Assembly (NCBI RefSeq): GCF_014637405.1
Contig: NZ_BMEY01000007.1
Span: forward strand, 92,899 to 156,898
Source: Ornithinibacillus halotolerans
GTDB lineage: Bacteria > Bacillota > Bacilli > Bacillales > Amphibacillaceae
Direction: 5' to 3'
Length of the DNA: 64,000 bases
Below, in pieces: positions 27,250 to 36,437 of this stretch. The stretch's first letter is position 1. Each line of letters opens with the position of its first letter. Below the pieces are notes generated by a model that saw nothing but the letters and a program-made list of their open reading frames with translations, had not been told where the DNA came from and did no database searches. Position numbers and translations under genes: made by a program.

Positions 27250-27488
27250 TGATTACTAATTTGACAGTAAAAGTTTTGGTAATGCATTATTCTAAATTAT
27301 ATTTAATATGATTAAATAAAACCAAGGCACCGAATCGACAAGGAAATTCAATTAATGACATAAATCTAGTTTTTGCCATTCAAAATCTAGCATATCTGCT
27401 ATATAATAGAATAAAAGTGTTGCAAACGAAAAGTTGGATGAATCAACTTCGGGAGCAAACTTAAATTATTGCTTAGGAGATTGATAGA

Positions 27489-28715
27489 ATGAATAATAAA
27501 CATCTACAGAGATTTATGACCCCATTTGTACTCCTACTCGTTATTTTACTTCCGTTTGCAATGCCTGTAAAAAGTAGTGGGGAAGAAGAATTAATTGCAT
27601 CTGACCATGTTATCCGAAATACATCGATCCAATTAATTAAAGAAGATACAAACTTAACACGATTTGTATTTGATTCAGGATATCATTTTGAATACCCTGA
27701 TGCTGTGCGAGGAATTTATGTAACAGGGCATTCTGCTGGTGGTAGTCGTTTGAATTCGTTATTAGATTTAGTAAATAACTCCGATTTAAATGCAATGGTT
27801 ATTGATATTAAAGATGATCATGGTTATTTAACCTTTAAACCCGGAGAGGATTCACCATTTGCAAATATCGGACAAAATTATATTAAAGACATTCAAGAAT
27901 TAATGAAAACATTAGAAGAAAACGAAATTTATCCGATTGCAAGAGTTGTTGTATTTAAAGATTCGGTTCTAGCACAAAATAGACCTGAGTTATCATTTAC
28001 AGAGAATGGAACAGTATGGAAAAATAACCGAAATGAGGCATTTGTCAATCCATTCTTACAAGAAGTATGGGATTACAATGTAGAGATTGCTAAATTTGCA
28101 GCACAACTAGGTTTCCAAGAAATTCAATTTGATTATGTTCGTTTCCCAGAGGGTTTCGAACATCGTGATACAGTATTGAATTATGGAACTGGTGAATATG
28201 CTGATGATGGTACAGATAATGTACAAAAACGTGTTCAAGCTGTGACAGATTTTGTTGCTTATGCTAAACAAGAACTTGAACCATATGGTGTTGATGTTTC
28301 TGTTGATATTTTTGGGTATTCAGCAACTATTCCGGAAGCACCGGGTATTGGTCAGAATTTCTCTAAAATCTCAGAAAATGTTGATGTTATTTCATCTATG
28401 ATATATCCAAGTCATTGGTCCAATCATTATTTCGGAATTCCATTTCCAGATACTGAGCCATATCGACTAACAGATGAATATGCAAAGGTTGAAAATGAAG
28501 TTCTATCCAAATTAGATAACCCTCCAGTTTCAAGACCTTGGATTCAAGACTTTGAAGCTCCTTGGATTTATCATGGTACAGGATTACCTGTAACTCAATA
28601 TGGAAAGAATGAAGTAGAAGCACAAATAAAAGCATTGCAAGATAATGGAATAAATGAATTCCTATTATGGAATGCAGGAAATGTTTATTCTGAAAATGTG
28701 GATTATACGCCATAA
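27489..28715 (+). CDS. secreted putative glycoside hydrolase (DUF4015/COG1306 type)
   Basis: Protein of 408 residues with an N-terminal signal or anchor ('FVLLLVILLPFAMPV'). A TIM-barrel-like domain follows: 'VRGIYVTGHSAGGSRLNSLLDLV', 'NAMVIDIKDDHGYLTF', 'YPIARVVVFKDSVLA', 'FDYVRFPEGF', 'VSVDIFGYSA' and 'FLLWNAGNVYSENVDYTP'. This matches the DUF4015 group of predicted extracellular glycoside hydrolases. Asp and Glu in 'IDIKDDHG' and 'QFDYVRFPEG' are candidate catalytic residues. It probably acts on cell wall or exopolysaccharide; the substrate is unknown. TAGGAG precedes the ATG. Confidence 0.85.
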   Translation: MNNKHLQRFMTPFVLLLVILLPFAMPVKSSGEEELIASDHVIRNTSIQLIKEDTNLTRFVFDSGYHFEYPDAVRGIYVTGHSAGGSRLNSLLDLVNNSDLNAMVIDIKDDHGYLTFKPGEDSPFANIGQNYIKDIQELMKTLEENEIYPIARVVVFKDSVLAQNRPELSFTENGTVWKNNRNEAFVNPFLQEVWDYNVEIAKFAAQLGFQEIQFDYVRFPEGFEHRDTVLNYGTGEYADDGTDNVQKRVQAVTDFVAYAKQELEPYGVDVSVDIFGYSATIPEAPGIGQNFSKISENVDVISSMIYPSHWSNHYFGIPFPDTEPYRLTDEYAKVENEVLSKLDNPPVSRPWIQDFEAPWIYHGTGLPVTQYGKNEVEAQIKALQDNGINEFLLWNAGNVYSENVDYTP

Positions 28716-28723
28716 TAAGTGAT

Positions 28724-28762
28724 TAAAAGCAGAACTTTATGAAAAAGTTCTGCTTTTTTTCT
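28724..28762 (+). terminator. intrinsic terminator
   Basis: A 14-bp stem (AAAAGCAGAACTTT and complement), 5-base loop, T-run. Confidence 0.9.
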
Positions 28763-28873
28763 TATTTTTTCATTTAACTACACATACTGAATATATACAC
28801 GTGCATGTGGCGTTTAACAATTACTAATTATTTCGTTATACTGACAAGGTAGAAAAAATGAAGGAGTAGATCC

Positions 28874-29455
28874 ATGGACTGGTATGAAAAATTAAATAAG
28901 TATTTCCCTATTGAAGAAATGAAATCAAAAGAACATATGGAATTATTATTGAAGGAAAAAGGAGATGTATATCACAAAGATGAAGGCCCTTATCATGTGA
29001 TGATGTATGCTGAATTTGATACATTTATATTTATTGACTATGTATGGGTTTCGGCACAATCAAGGGGACAAGGTATTGGTCATAAACTTATTGAAAAGTT
29101 AAAAATGCGAAATAAGCCAATTATTTTAGAAGTAGAGCCTATTGACTATGAAGATTCTGATTCAGAAAAAAGATTACATTTTTATAAAAGAGAAGGCTTT
29201 ACACATGCACAATCCATTGGTTACAATCGTAGATCCCTTGCTACAAACGAAGAAAATGTCATGGAGATTCTCTATTGGTCACCAAACAATGAGTCTGAAG
29301 AATTTATTTTTGAACAAATGAAAAAAATGTATGAATCTATCCACACGTACAAAGACAAAGAGATTTACGGAGAATCTTACCAACCTGTGGATGAAGTTTT
29401 AACATATGATCAAGAACGTGAGTCAAACGATATATTAGGTGAGTTAAATAAATAA
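28874..29455 (+). CDS. yjbC: GNAT acetyltransferase YjbC
   Basis: Protein of 193 residues. The acetyl-CoA-binding motif is 'VSAQSRGQGIGHKLIEKL' (about 57-74), and 'KRLHFYKREGF' is the usual GNAT motif B region. It closely resembles B. subtilis YjbC, the gene just upstream of spx, including the start 'MDWYEKLNKYFP' and the end region 'YGESYQPVDEVL'. The acceptor is unknown. GAAGGAG precedes the ATG. In this window a terminator separates it from spx. Confidence 0.9.
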   Translation: MDWYEKLNKYFPIEEMKSKEHMELLLKEKGDVYHKDEGPYHVMMYAEFDTFIFIDYVWVSAQSRGQGIGHKLIEKLKMRNKPIILEVEPIDYEDSDSEKRLHFYKREGFTHAQSIGYNRRSLATNEENVMEILYWSPNNESEEFIFEQMKKMYESIHTYKDKEIYGESYQPVDEVLTYDQERESNDILGELNK

Positions 29456-29468
29456 TAATGAACAATAT

Positions 29469-29508
29469 AAAAAGAGCAGAGGAGATGAAAACATCCCTGC
29501 TCTTTTTA
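29469..29508 (+). terminator. terminator after yjbC
   Basis: Stem AAAGAGCAG / CTGCTCTTT with a purine-rich loop and T-rich tail. Confidence 0.85.
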
Positions 29509-29743
29509 TGTTTTTTCACAAAATGAGTTGGACAATCGAAGTAGCATGTTTAGCAAATAAAGCTAATGGGAAGGGTAATATTAAAGTAAAAATTAACATT
29601 TTGTGAACTGTAGAAATTATGTTAAATACTCTATTAATTACCGCTAAGTTATTGTATACTTGTAAAGGGTTATTTAAAATAATTATTATTTAATAACTAC
29701 ATACGTTTATAAAATGAAATAATAAATTGAGGAGTGAGATACG

Positions 29744-30139
29744 ATGGTAACACTCTTTACCTCTCCTAGTTGCACATCCTGTAGGAAGGCTAAAGCCTGG
29801 CTGGAGAATAATAACATTCCATATAAGATACGTAATATCTTCTCTGAACCTATTACGTTACATGAAATAAAAGAGATATTACGTATGACTGAAAATGGAA
29901 CTGACGAAATTATTTCAACTCGTTCAAAAGCATTTCAAGATTTAGATATTAATATTGAGCAGCTTCCACTTCAACAGCTTTTTGCACTTATTCAAGAGAA
30001 ACCTGGACTATTAAAAAGGCCAATTATTATCGATGAAAAAAGGTTGCAGGTTGGTTATAATGAAGATGAAATACGAAGATTCTTACCAAGAAAAGTACGA
30101 GCTTTCCAATTGAAAGAAGCTCAACGATTAGTAAATTAG
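29744..30139 (+). CDS. spx: Spx transcriptional regulator
   Basis: Protein of 131 residues of the ArsC/Spx family. The redox switch CTSC lies at residues 10-13 ('[14 protein letters not shown]'). '[17 protein letters not shown]' and '[28 protein letters not shown]' match Spx. It binds the RNA polymerase alpha subunit to activate thiol-stress genes and is degraded by ClpXP with the adaptor YjbH, which is encoded 6 kb downstream. A 287-base upstream gap follows the yjbC terminator, so it has its own promoter(s). GAGGAG precedes the ATG. Confidence 0.95.
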   Translation: MVTLFTSPSCTSCRKAKAWLENNNIPYKIRNIFSEPITLHEIKEILRMTENGTDEIISTRSKAFQDLDINIEQLPLQQLFALIQEKPGLLKRPIIIDEKRLQVGYNEDEIRRFLPRKVRAFQLKEAQRLVN

Positions 30140-30167
30140 TTGTTTCATAAGTAAATAATGGAAAAGC

Positions 30168-30283
30168 GGCTGGGACAAAACTAAATTTCTAATTTTAAAG
30201 CCGAACAATACGATTCATTAGGTTAGTTGCACCCAAATCGTATAATTCGGTTTTAATTATGTAGAAAAAGCTTTTGTCCCAGT
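30168..30283. repeat. 113-base imperfect palindrome (GGCTGGGACAAAA element)
   Basis: The outer arms CTGGGACAAAA (30170-30180) and TTTTGTCCCAG (30272-30282) are perfectly complementary. The inner arms (30201-30215 and 30236-30250) match at 13 of 15 positions, with a 20-base loop. The 'GGCTGGGACAAAA' ends are, from memory, found at the ends of small interspersed palindromes in many Firmicutes. It lies 28 bases after the spx stop and could end or process its mRNA. No coding capacity. The remaining 220 bases before mecA show nothing clear. Confidence 0.75.
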
Positions 30284-30502
30284 ACTTTTGATATCAAGTT
30301 TTGAGTGACAAATGAATCAAAATGAGTTAAAATAATGATTTAAATAGTTATAAATAGGCATATTAATTTTCATTATGCAATAAGCTAACATACAATATAT
30401 ATAAGTTACACACTTTTTCTATAGATTAGGCAAAGTCCAACTTCATTAACTTTGTAGGACTAACATGCTTTTGCTAAACTATATTAGAAGGGAGAGAATT
30501 AC

Positions 30503-31186
30503 ATGGAAATCGAAAGAATTAACGAAAACACGGTTAAGTTCTTTATCTCATACGTAGATATTGAAGATCGTGGTTTCGAAAGGGAAGAAATTTGGTACAA
30601 TCGTGAACGAAGCGAGCAATTATTTTGGCAAATGATGGACGAGGTAAATTATCAAGAAGACTTTCATGTAGATGGCCCTTTATGGATTCAAGTTCATGCC
30701 CTCGAAAAAGGATTAGAAATTGTTGTAACCAAAGCACAACTTTCTAAAAATGGAGATAATCTAGAATTTCCTATTGATGAAGAAGGTTCAACAATAGATA
30801 TACCTGTAGATGAAAAAGTAGAGTCATTTTTGGAAGAGAAATTTGGTAATAGCAGTGATACCGATGAAGATTTTATAGAAGAAAATCTTTGGATTATCGC
30901 TAGCTTTAATGACTTTGAAGATGTCATTCAATTGAGTCATCATTTCCAAGATGATACTGGAAGTGTAGAAGAAACATTATACTACTATAATGAAAAGTAC
31001 TATTTATATATGGAATTTTCTCAAGAAACGCTTGATGAACATACACAAGAAGATATTATATCTCGCGTATTTGAATTTGGTAATGACTCTAATATTACTA
31101 TTCACGTACTTGAAGAATACGGTAAAAAAATCTTCGACTCTAATACGTTTGCAGACATTCGCAAGCATTTTTCCCAAACAATTTAA
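30503..31186 (+). CDS. mecA: adaptor protein MecA
   Basis: Protein of 227 residues. It has the N-terminal substrate-recognition domain ('MEIERINENTVKFFISYVDIEDRGF'), an acidic linker (about 95-125, 'NSSDTDEDFIEE') and the C-terminal ClpC-binding domain ('IASFNDFEDVIQLSHHF', 'YYNEKYYLYMEF'). In B. subtilis MecA delivers ComK and ComS to ClpCP and assembles ClpC. GAAGGGAG precedes the ATG. The place between spx and coiA is as in B. subtilis. Confidence 0.95.
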   Translation: MEIERINENTVKFFISYVDIEDRGFEREEIWYNRERSEQLFWQMMDEVNYQEDFHVDGPLWIQVHALEKGLEIVVTKAQLSKNGDNLEFPIDEEGSTIDIPVDEKVESFLEEKFGNSSDTDEDFIEENLWIIASFNDFEDVIQLSHHFQDDTGSVEETLYYYNEKYYLYMEFSQETLDEHTQEDIISRVFEFGNDSNITIHVLEEYGKKIFDSNTFADIRKHFSQTI

Positions 31187-31215
31187 AAGAATCCCAATTG
31201 GGGTTCTTTTTTTGT
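31187..31215 (+). terminator. terminator after mecA
   Basis: Nine-pair stem AAGAATCCC / GGGGTTCTT (one wobble pair) followed by a T-run, just after the mecA stop. Confidence 0.8.
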
Positions 31216-31272
31216 CTTTTATGCAGGAATCTTGTCACCTCTATCGAATTATATTAGGTGGAGGTGATATAT

Positions 31273-32463
31273 TTGCTTCAAGCAAAATTAAAAAATGGAA
31301 AAGTACTGACTTTATATCAGTATTCTTCACAAGATATTGACAGGTTAAGAAATATGGATTTCTACTGCCCAACTTGTGAGGAAAGAGTTATCATGAAGGC
31401 TGGTTCCAAAATAATTCCCCATTTCGCTCACTATAGTAAAAGTAACTGTCCAGCGAGTGAAGGCGGTGAAGGAGCATATCATGAAAAAGGCAAGTTATTA
31501 TTATTTAATTGGTTATTAAGTCAAGGTTTAAACGTATCGTTGGAAACATATATACGAGATATTAACCAACGTGCCGATATCCTGTTAACGATTAATAAAA
31601 AGAAAATAGCTATTGAATACCAGTGTACAAAAATACCGATTAAAGAAATATTAAATCGTACAGAAGGATATTTAGACTACCAGATTCAGCCTATTTGGAT
31701 TCTCGGTGCAAATCAATTCCATCGTAGAAGTAACAATCAAATTACTGTAAATGCATTCCATCTTCAGCTACTTCATCAGTTTAAGGAGTTTAATCTACCT
31801 GCTCTCTTCTTTTATGACCCCCAAACGAACACTTTCATACAGGCAACTAACTTAATTCATATAAACTCCAAATCAATGTTTGGAACTTTCTCAATGAAAA
31901 AATTACACCACCTTACCTTTATAGACTTATTTAGGCATCAAACTGTAACTAAAGATTTGGTATTAAAAGAATGGAAAAATGCAAAACATGCATTTAGATT
32001 ATACCAACCTAAAAGACTCTATGGGAAAGAACTCATTTGGTACCGCTGGCTATATTCAAAAGGGGTACATCGGGAGCATTTGCCATCGATAGTATATCTT
32101 CCTGTAAAATCGCAATATCGAATGAATACCCCATTATGGAATTGGCAAAGTCGTATCTGCTTAGACGTTATAAGTCCACTACGAGTAGGAGCCAAATTCT
32201 CCGTTCATCGCTGCCATTTTCAACTTCGTCAATCAATGTCTACTAATCAATTTCCACTAATACAATCCTCATATGATCCCATTTTAGAATATCTTCAACT
32301 GCTCTGTTCACTGAATTATATTAAACCTATTTCCAAGAACGAATTTGTGAAGTGCCGTGAAATAGTAACATTTTCACATATTGAAGATGCATTAGCTGGA
32401 GACGAATTGCTAATGAATGAACTTTCGAAAATTTCCAAGACAAAATATGAGCATTTTTCATAA
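31273..32463 (+). CDS. coiA: competence protein CoiA
   Basis: Protein of 396 residues from a TTG start six bases after GGAGGTG. An N-terminal Cys-rich segment ('YCPTCEERVIMKAGSKIIPHFAH' and a later 'SNCPASEGGE') is followed by a PD-(D/E)xK nuclease-like core ('NQRADILLTINKKKIAIEYQCT'). CoiA is induced with competence and helps recombination of incoming single-stranded DNA. The frame is intact with no sign of decay. A longer in-frame GTG overlaps the ribosome binding site and was rejected. Confidence 0.9.
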   Translation: MLQAKLKNGKVLTLYQYSSQDIDRLRNMDFYCPTCEERVIMKAGSKIIPHFAHYSKSNCPASEGGEGAYHEKGKLLLFNWLLSQGLNVSLETYIRDINQRADILLTINKKKIAIEYQCTKIPIKEILNRTEGYLDYQIQPIWILGANQFHRRSNNQITVNAFHLQLLHQFKEFNLPALFFYDPQTNTFIQATNLIHINSKSMFGTFSMKKLHHLTFIDLFRHQTVTKDLVLKEWKNAKHAFRLYQPKRLYGKELIWYRWLYSKGVHREHLPSIVYLPVKSQYRMNTPLWNWQSRICLDVISPLRVGAKFSVHRCHFQLRQSMSTNQFPLIQSSYDPILEYLQLLCSLNYIKPISKNEFVKCREIVTFSHIEDALAGDELLMNELSKISKTKYEHFS

Positions 32464-32563
32464 ATGATTCGTTATACTAAGTAATATAGTATTTTAGTGG
32501 GAATAATTGTTCTTTGCTAGATTATTATGTTATGTAAGTTGAAAATAAAGGAGGAATTATAAA

Positions 32564-34378
32564 ATGGCTAAGGCTACAAAAGAACTTCAATCTAGAAATG
32601 AAGTACCTGTTGAGAGAACGTGGCGTCTAGAGGACATTTTCGCTACAGATGAACTTTGGGAAGAAGAGTTAAGCGCACTAAAAAATGATATTCCTAAAGT
32701 ATCTGAATATCAAGGGAGAGTTTCAGAATCTGCCGACACATTATACAGTGTATTAAAATTACAGGATGAGTTATCAGAAAGACTTGGTAAACTTTATACA
32801 TATGCACATATGCGCTACGATCAAGATACTACGAACTCATTTTACCAAGCATTAAATGCAAAGGCAGAAACAGTGCTAACACTTGCTCAAAGTTCTATGA
32901 GTTATTTAGTTCCAGAGATTTTGAAAATGGAAGAAGGAACAATTCAAAGCTATTTAGAGGAAAAAGAAGAACTTAAGCTATATGAACATGTATTAAATGA
33001 AATTTTAAGACAACGTAAGCATGTCCTAGGTGAAAAAGAAGAAGTTCTACTAGCAGAAGCTTCTGAAGCATTGTCTACTGGTTCACAAACTTTTAGTATG
33101 TTAAACAATGCAGATTTGAAATTCCCTACAATTAAAAATGAAGATGGGGAAGAAGTTGATCTTACTCATGGACGTTATGTTGGATTTTTAGAATCAAAAG
33201 ATCGTCGTGTTCGTAAAGATGCATTTCAGGCAATGTATGAAACATATGGTCAATTTAAAAATACATTTGCATCCACATTAGGTGGAACAGTTAAAACACA
33301 TAACTTTAGTGCAAAAGTACGTAATTATGATTCAGCAAGACAAGCAGCATTAGATAATAACAACATACCTGAAGAAGTGTATGATAATTTAGTTGAGGCA
33401 GTAAATGAAAGATTACCTCTACTTCATCGCTATGCTAAGTTACGTAAAGAAGTTCTAGGTGTAGAAGAACTTCATATGTACGATATGTATGCATCATTAG
33501 TACAAGATGTAGATATGAAAGTATCCTATGAACAAGCGCAGGAGTATGTTTTAGAAAGCTTAAAACCTCTTGGTGAAGAATATCTTGATGTTATTAAAGA
33601 AGGCTTTGCTAATCGCTGGATTGACGTGGAAGAAAATAAAGGTAAACGTAGTGGAGCTTATTCTTCCGGTACGTATGGAACAAATCCATATATCTTACTT
33701 AACTGGCAGGACCGTGTGAATGATCTATTTACTTTAACACATGAGTTAGGTCACTCTGCACATAGTTATTTCACAAGAAAATTCCAACCGTACCGTTATG
33801 GGAATTATTCTATTTTCGTAGCAGAAGTTGCTTCCACTGCAAACGAAGCTTTACTTAATGATTACATGTTAAATACGCTTGAAGATGAACAACAAAAACT
33901 GTACTTACTAAATTATTTCTTAGAAGGGTTCAGAGGAACAGTTTTCCGTCAAACAATGTTTGCAGAATTTGAACATGAAATTCATAAACGTGCTCAAGCT
34001 GGAGAAGCTTTAACTGCTGATTATTTAACAAAAATGTATTATGAGTTAAATAAGAAATATTTCGGGGACGATGTAGTTTCCGATGAAGAAATTGGATTAG
34101 AATGGGCTAGAATTCCTCATTTCTATTACAATTACTATGTATATCAATATGCTACTGGATATTCTGCAGCAACTGCACTAGCTAATAAAATATTAGCAGG
34201 AGAAGAAGGTGCAGTAGATCGTTATCTTGGTTTCTTAAAAGCAGGTAGCAGCGATTATCCAATCGAAGTATTGAAAAAAGCTGGAGTTGACATGACTTCC
34301 AAACAACCAATTCTTGATGCATTAGATGTGTTTGAAGAAAAGTTAAACGAAATGGAAAAACTATTGTTGAAGAAATAA
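32564..34378 (+). CDS. pepF: oligoendopeptidase F
   Basis: Protein of 604 residues of zinc peptidase family M3B, which cuts short peptides in the cytoplasm. The zinc motif is 'THELGHSAHSYF' (HExxH), with the third ligand Glu in 'AEVASTANEALLND' and a typical 'RIPHFYYNYYVYQYATGYSAA' near the C-terminus. AAAGGAGG precedes the ATG. It follows coiA in B. subtilis order but has a 100-base gap and probably its own promoter. Confidence 0.95.
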   Translation: MAKATKELQSRNEVPVERTWRLEDIFATDELWEEELSALKNDIPKVSEYQGRVSESADTLYSVLKLQDELSERLGKLYTYAHMRYDQDTTNSFYQALNAKAETVLTLAQSSMSYLVPEILKMEEGTIQSYLEEKEELKLYEHVLNEILRQRKHVLGEKEEVLLAEASEALSTGSQTFSMLNNADLKFPTIKNEDGEEVDLTHGRYVGFLESKDRRVRKDAFQAMYETYGQFKNTFASTLGGTVKTHNFSAKVRNYDSARQAALDNNNIPEEVYDNLVEAVNERLPLLHRYAKLRKEVLGVEELHMYDMYASLVQDVDMKVSYEQAQEYVLESLKPLGEEYLDVIKEGFANRWIDVEENKGKRSGAYSSGTYGTNPYILLNWQDRVNDLFTLTHELGHSAHSYFTRKFQPYRYGNYSIFVAEVASTANEALLNDYMLNTLEDEQQKLYLLNYFLEGFRGTVFRQTMFAEFEHEIHKRAQAGEALTADYLTKMYYELNKKYFGDDVVSDEEIGLEWARIPHFYYNYYVYQYATGYSAATALANKILAGEEGAVDRYLGFLKAGSSDYPIEVLKKAGVDMTSKQPILDALDVFEEKLNEMEKLLLKK

Positions 34379-34380
34379 TT

Positions 34381-34416
34381 AAAAGGATGACCTGTAGCGG
34401 GTCATCCTTCTTTGGT
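34381..34416 (+). terminator. terminator after pepF
   Basis: Stem AAGGATGACC / GGTCATCCTT with a short loop; the T-tail is weak (CTTTGG). Confidence 0.7.
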
Positions 34417-34458
34417 TGTGATGGGGATGGGTGAAAGGGGTTGAAAAAATCGGTGAAG

Positions 34459-34945
34459 TTCTGTTCATGGGCATGATGAAGGGGGAAAAGAGGAATAAAG
34501 CAGATCGAAATCCCGTTCATGACCGAGAATGAAGGGTATGAAAGGAAAAAAGCAGATAGAAATGTCGTTCATAGCCGTGATGAAAGGGAAAAGAGAAAGA
34601 AATCCATAATGAAATGCCGTTCATAGCCGTGATGAAAAGGGAAAACAGAAAGAAATAAAGAATGAAATGCCGTTCATAGCCGTGATGAAAGGGAAAAGAG
34701 GAAGAAATACCGATAAAAATGCTGTTCATAGCCGTGATGAAGGGGAAAAGAGAAAGAAATAAAGAATGAAACCCCGTTCATAGCCGTGATGAAGGGGAAA
34801 AGAGAAAGAAATAAAGAATGAAACCCCGTTCATCGTCGTGATGAAGGGTAAAAGAAAAAGAAATCCAGAATGAAACCCCGTTCATAGCCACTATGAACAG
34901 AAAAAGAGAAACAAAAACGAATAGAAATCCCATTCATTTCCCATA
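34459..34945. repeat. 52-bp tandem repeat array C
   Basis: Nine full units plus one decayed unit. The G of GTTCAT lies at 34463, 34515, 34567, 34619, 34672, 34724, 34776, 34828 and 34880, so the period is 52 with one 53. Each unit has TTCAT, loop AGCCGTG, ATGAA, followed by a purine linker (GGGGAAAAGAGAAAGAAAT). In the units around 34772 and 34824 the stem extends as CCCC(G)TTCAT with ATGAAGGGG, a 9-bp helix with one bulge. The array fills the convergent gap between pepF and a small membrane protein gene. No gene was seen in it. Confidence 0.92.
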
Positions 34946-35010
34946 AACTTCATAAAAACCAATAATAAAATCCCTCATTCAAGAAAATGAAGGATCTTCA
35001 ATAAAAATTC

Positions 35011-35190
35011 TCATCTAGCTCTACCACGATACTTATTCCGATGTGTAAAGGAGAATAATGTGAAATATATACAAAAGAATAAGATTGGAAGGGTTATATA
35101 TAGCGGTATTAACTGCATCAAACCTAGTAGATTAAGTATTATCGCAAAGAACGTAAGGATGACGAATAAGTAAGGTAATAGTTCTCGCAT
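35011..35190 (-). CDS. small membrane protein, unknown function
   Basis: Protein of 59 residues with two membrane segments ('YLFVILTFFAIILNLLGLM' and 'YITLPILFFCIYFTLFSF') and a basic tail ending 'RNKYRGRAR'. The ATG lies eight bases after GGGGAGG; a longer frame to an upstream ATG lacks a ribosome binding site. It is located between repeat array C and the divergent RoxS promoter. No family recognised. Confidence 0.7.
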   Translation of the reverse strand: MRELLPYLFVILTFFAIILNLLGLMQLIPLYITLPILFFCIYFTLFSFTHRNKYRGRAR

Positions 35191-35266
35191 TGGAATCCTC
35201 CCCACAAAAATATAAAGTAATCTACTAATATATATGATAAAGGAGATTAAAATAGAAGTGACAGAA

Positions 35267-35284
35267 TTGTGAAATGTAGAACAA
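35267..35284 (+). promoter_or_regulatory. Rex/ResD-like operator upstream of RoxS
   Basis: TTGTGAAATGTAGAACAA has a perfect left half of the Rex box (TTGTGAA, four-base gap, TTCACAA) and a right half matching at four of seven positions. It abuts the -35 of the RoxS promoter. RoxS in B. subtilis is controlled by ResD and by Rex-type redox sensing, so the position is meaningful. The identity of the bound factor is inference. Confidence 0.5.
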
Positions 35285-35289
35285 AGTTG

Positions 35290-35318
35290 TTGCATTTAAA
35301 TAGAATCCTTGTTATATT
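35290..35318 (+). promoter_or_regulatory. sigma-A promoter of RoxS
   Basis: TTGCAT and TATATT are separated by 17 bases; the predicted start near 35327 coincides with the first conserved bases of the RsaE/RoxS family. Confidence 0.75.
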
Positions 35319-35326
35319 ATAAATGT

Positions 35327-35448
35327 GAGATGAATCACAAACAAAACCCCTTTGTTTGATCATGAAACTTTCTCCCATCCCCCTTTGTTTTAATACAAAG
35401 AAGTGAGAAAAAAGGATATACGCTGCCCCGTATATCCTTTATTTTTTT
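35327..35448 (+). ncRNA. roxS: RoxS (RsaE) regulatory small RNA
   Basis: A transcript of about 120 bases without a coding frame. It has the two hallmark C-rich loops of the RsaE/RoxS family: ACCCCTTTGTTTGA (35347-35360) and TCTCCCATCCCCC (35371-35383), followed by a strong terminator. The loops pair with Shine-Dalgarno regions of target mRNAs, in other Firmicutes mainly TCA cycle, NAD-linked and folate metabolism genes. The 5' end (GAGATGAATCAC) is also similar to the S. aureus RNA as I recall it. The location next to yjbH is as I remember it in related genomes. High confidence by motif, not by search. Confidence 0.9.
35411..35448 (+). terminator. terminator of RoxS
   Basis: Stem AAAGGATATACG / CGTATATCCTTT with a 5-base loop, then ATTTTTTT. 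Confidence 0.9.
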
Positions 35449-35473
35449 GCCTTTTTTTCAGTAAAAGGAAGAT

Positions 35474-35504
35474 ATTAAAAAATCCAGGGAGTACCCTGGG
35501 GAAT
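35474..35504 (-). terminator. terminator after yjbH
   Basis: Stem CCAGGG / CCCTGG with a 4-base loop; on the minus strand it is followed by ATTTTTTAAT. It lies about 30 bases after the yjbH stop. Confidence 0.8.
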
Positions 35505-35532
35505 TAAAAAAGATTGTATAATTTCTAACAAA

Positions 35533-36423
35533 CTAATTATTCATATACTGCCAAAAAGTACCATGTTTTGCTGGGAGTTTTTCGATAATCTGCTTTAATT
35601 GTAATTTCTTCATTTCCCGTTCCGCTTTTGCTAAGGACCAATCATATACAACGGAAACCTCTTTTGTTCCAATAACCTCATATTCACGAATAAGATCTTC
35701 AATAGAAGGTGGTGTGGAAGGTATCGGATGGTGTTCTAGCATTTCACTTAGTACACTAACGTAAATATCGTATGGATATAGTCCAGATATCTTAATCCCT
35801 TGTTCCTCAATATCCTTATGGAAGAAGACTATTGTCGGCATATAATCGATTTCCATTTCTTTTTGTAATTTATAGTCACATTGCAAGGCTTTCCGTGCTG
35901 TAGCAGAATGCAGGTCATTTTGGAATTCTTGGAGATCTAATTTTGCCGCCTTAGCACATTCAAGAAGTACGGCCTCATTAGAAATATCTAGTTTCTTTAA
36001 AAACAAACTCTCCTGAACTTTACGTAAGAATACCTTTCCATATCGAATACCTTGAAGTTCTGCAGCCTTTATAGCCAGGTATGCAGTAGTAGGGGAATGG
36101 ATTGGGTTCTCTATCCATAAATCACCATCACAACTCATCCCTGTCCTAGAGGCTGTTTTTTCCCATATTTCACGTAATTTTTTAGGGGAATCAAAGTTAT
36201 CATGATTCAGCGGTTTGGAGGAACCTGTAATTAATGGCCTTAACGTAAAGAAACGTCCATATTCAATGGTAAGTTTTTTTAAATAGGGCTCAAGTGACCA
36301 ACATTCAGGACACATCGGATCGATAAATACATAGATTTCAATTGGTTTTTTTTTCGTACCACTATCATCGAACGATGTGTTTGCTACCTGTGGGCTCATT
36401 AGCTCCGTACGTTCCCAACTCAC
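35533..36423 (-). CDS. yjbH: YjbH (SpxH), ClpXP adaptor for Spx
   Basis: Protein of 296 residues with a DsbA-like thioredoxin fold near the N-terminus. '[19 protein letters not shown]' carries the CxxC at about 38-41. '[15 protein letters not shown]' and '[15 protein letters not shown]' are conserved in the family. It presents Spx to ClpXP for degradation; oxidation or aggregation releases Spx. GTG start after AAAGGAG. It follows yjbI with a 14-base gap, forming a two-gene unit. Confidence 0.93.
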   Translation of the reverse strand: MSWERTELMSPQVANTSFDDSGTKKKPIEIYVFIDPMCPECWSLEPYLKKLTIEYGRFFTLRPLITGSSKPLNHDNFDSPKKLREIWEKTASRTGMSCDGDLWIENPIHSPTTAYLAIKAAELQGIRYGKVFLRKVQESLFLKKLDISNEAVLLECAKAAKLDLQEFQNDLHSATARKALQCDYKLQKEMEIDYMPTIVFFHKDIEEQGIKISGLYPYDIYVSVLSEMLEHHPIPSTPPSIEDLIREYEVIGTKEVSVVYDWSLAKAEREMKKLQLKQIIEKLPAKHGTFWQYMNN

Positions 36424-36437
36424 ATCGATTCTCCTTT

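Noticed and set aside
34182-34729. two minus-strand frames over pepF end and repeat array C
   Set aside because: Repeat-derived sequence and antisense of pepF; residues follow the repeat unit, with no ribosome binding site.
35411-35448. terminator of the yjbH operon
   Set aside because: yjbH has its own hairpin at 35474-35504; the 35411 hairpin follows the plus-strand promoter and C-rich loops of RoxS and belongs to that RNA.
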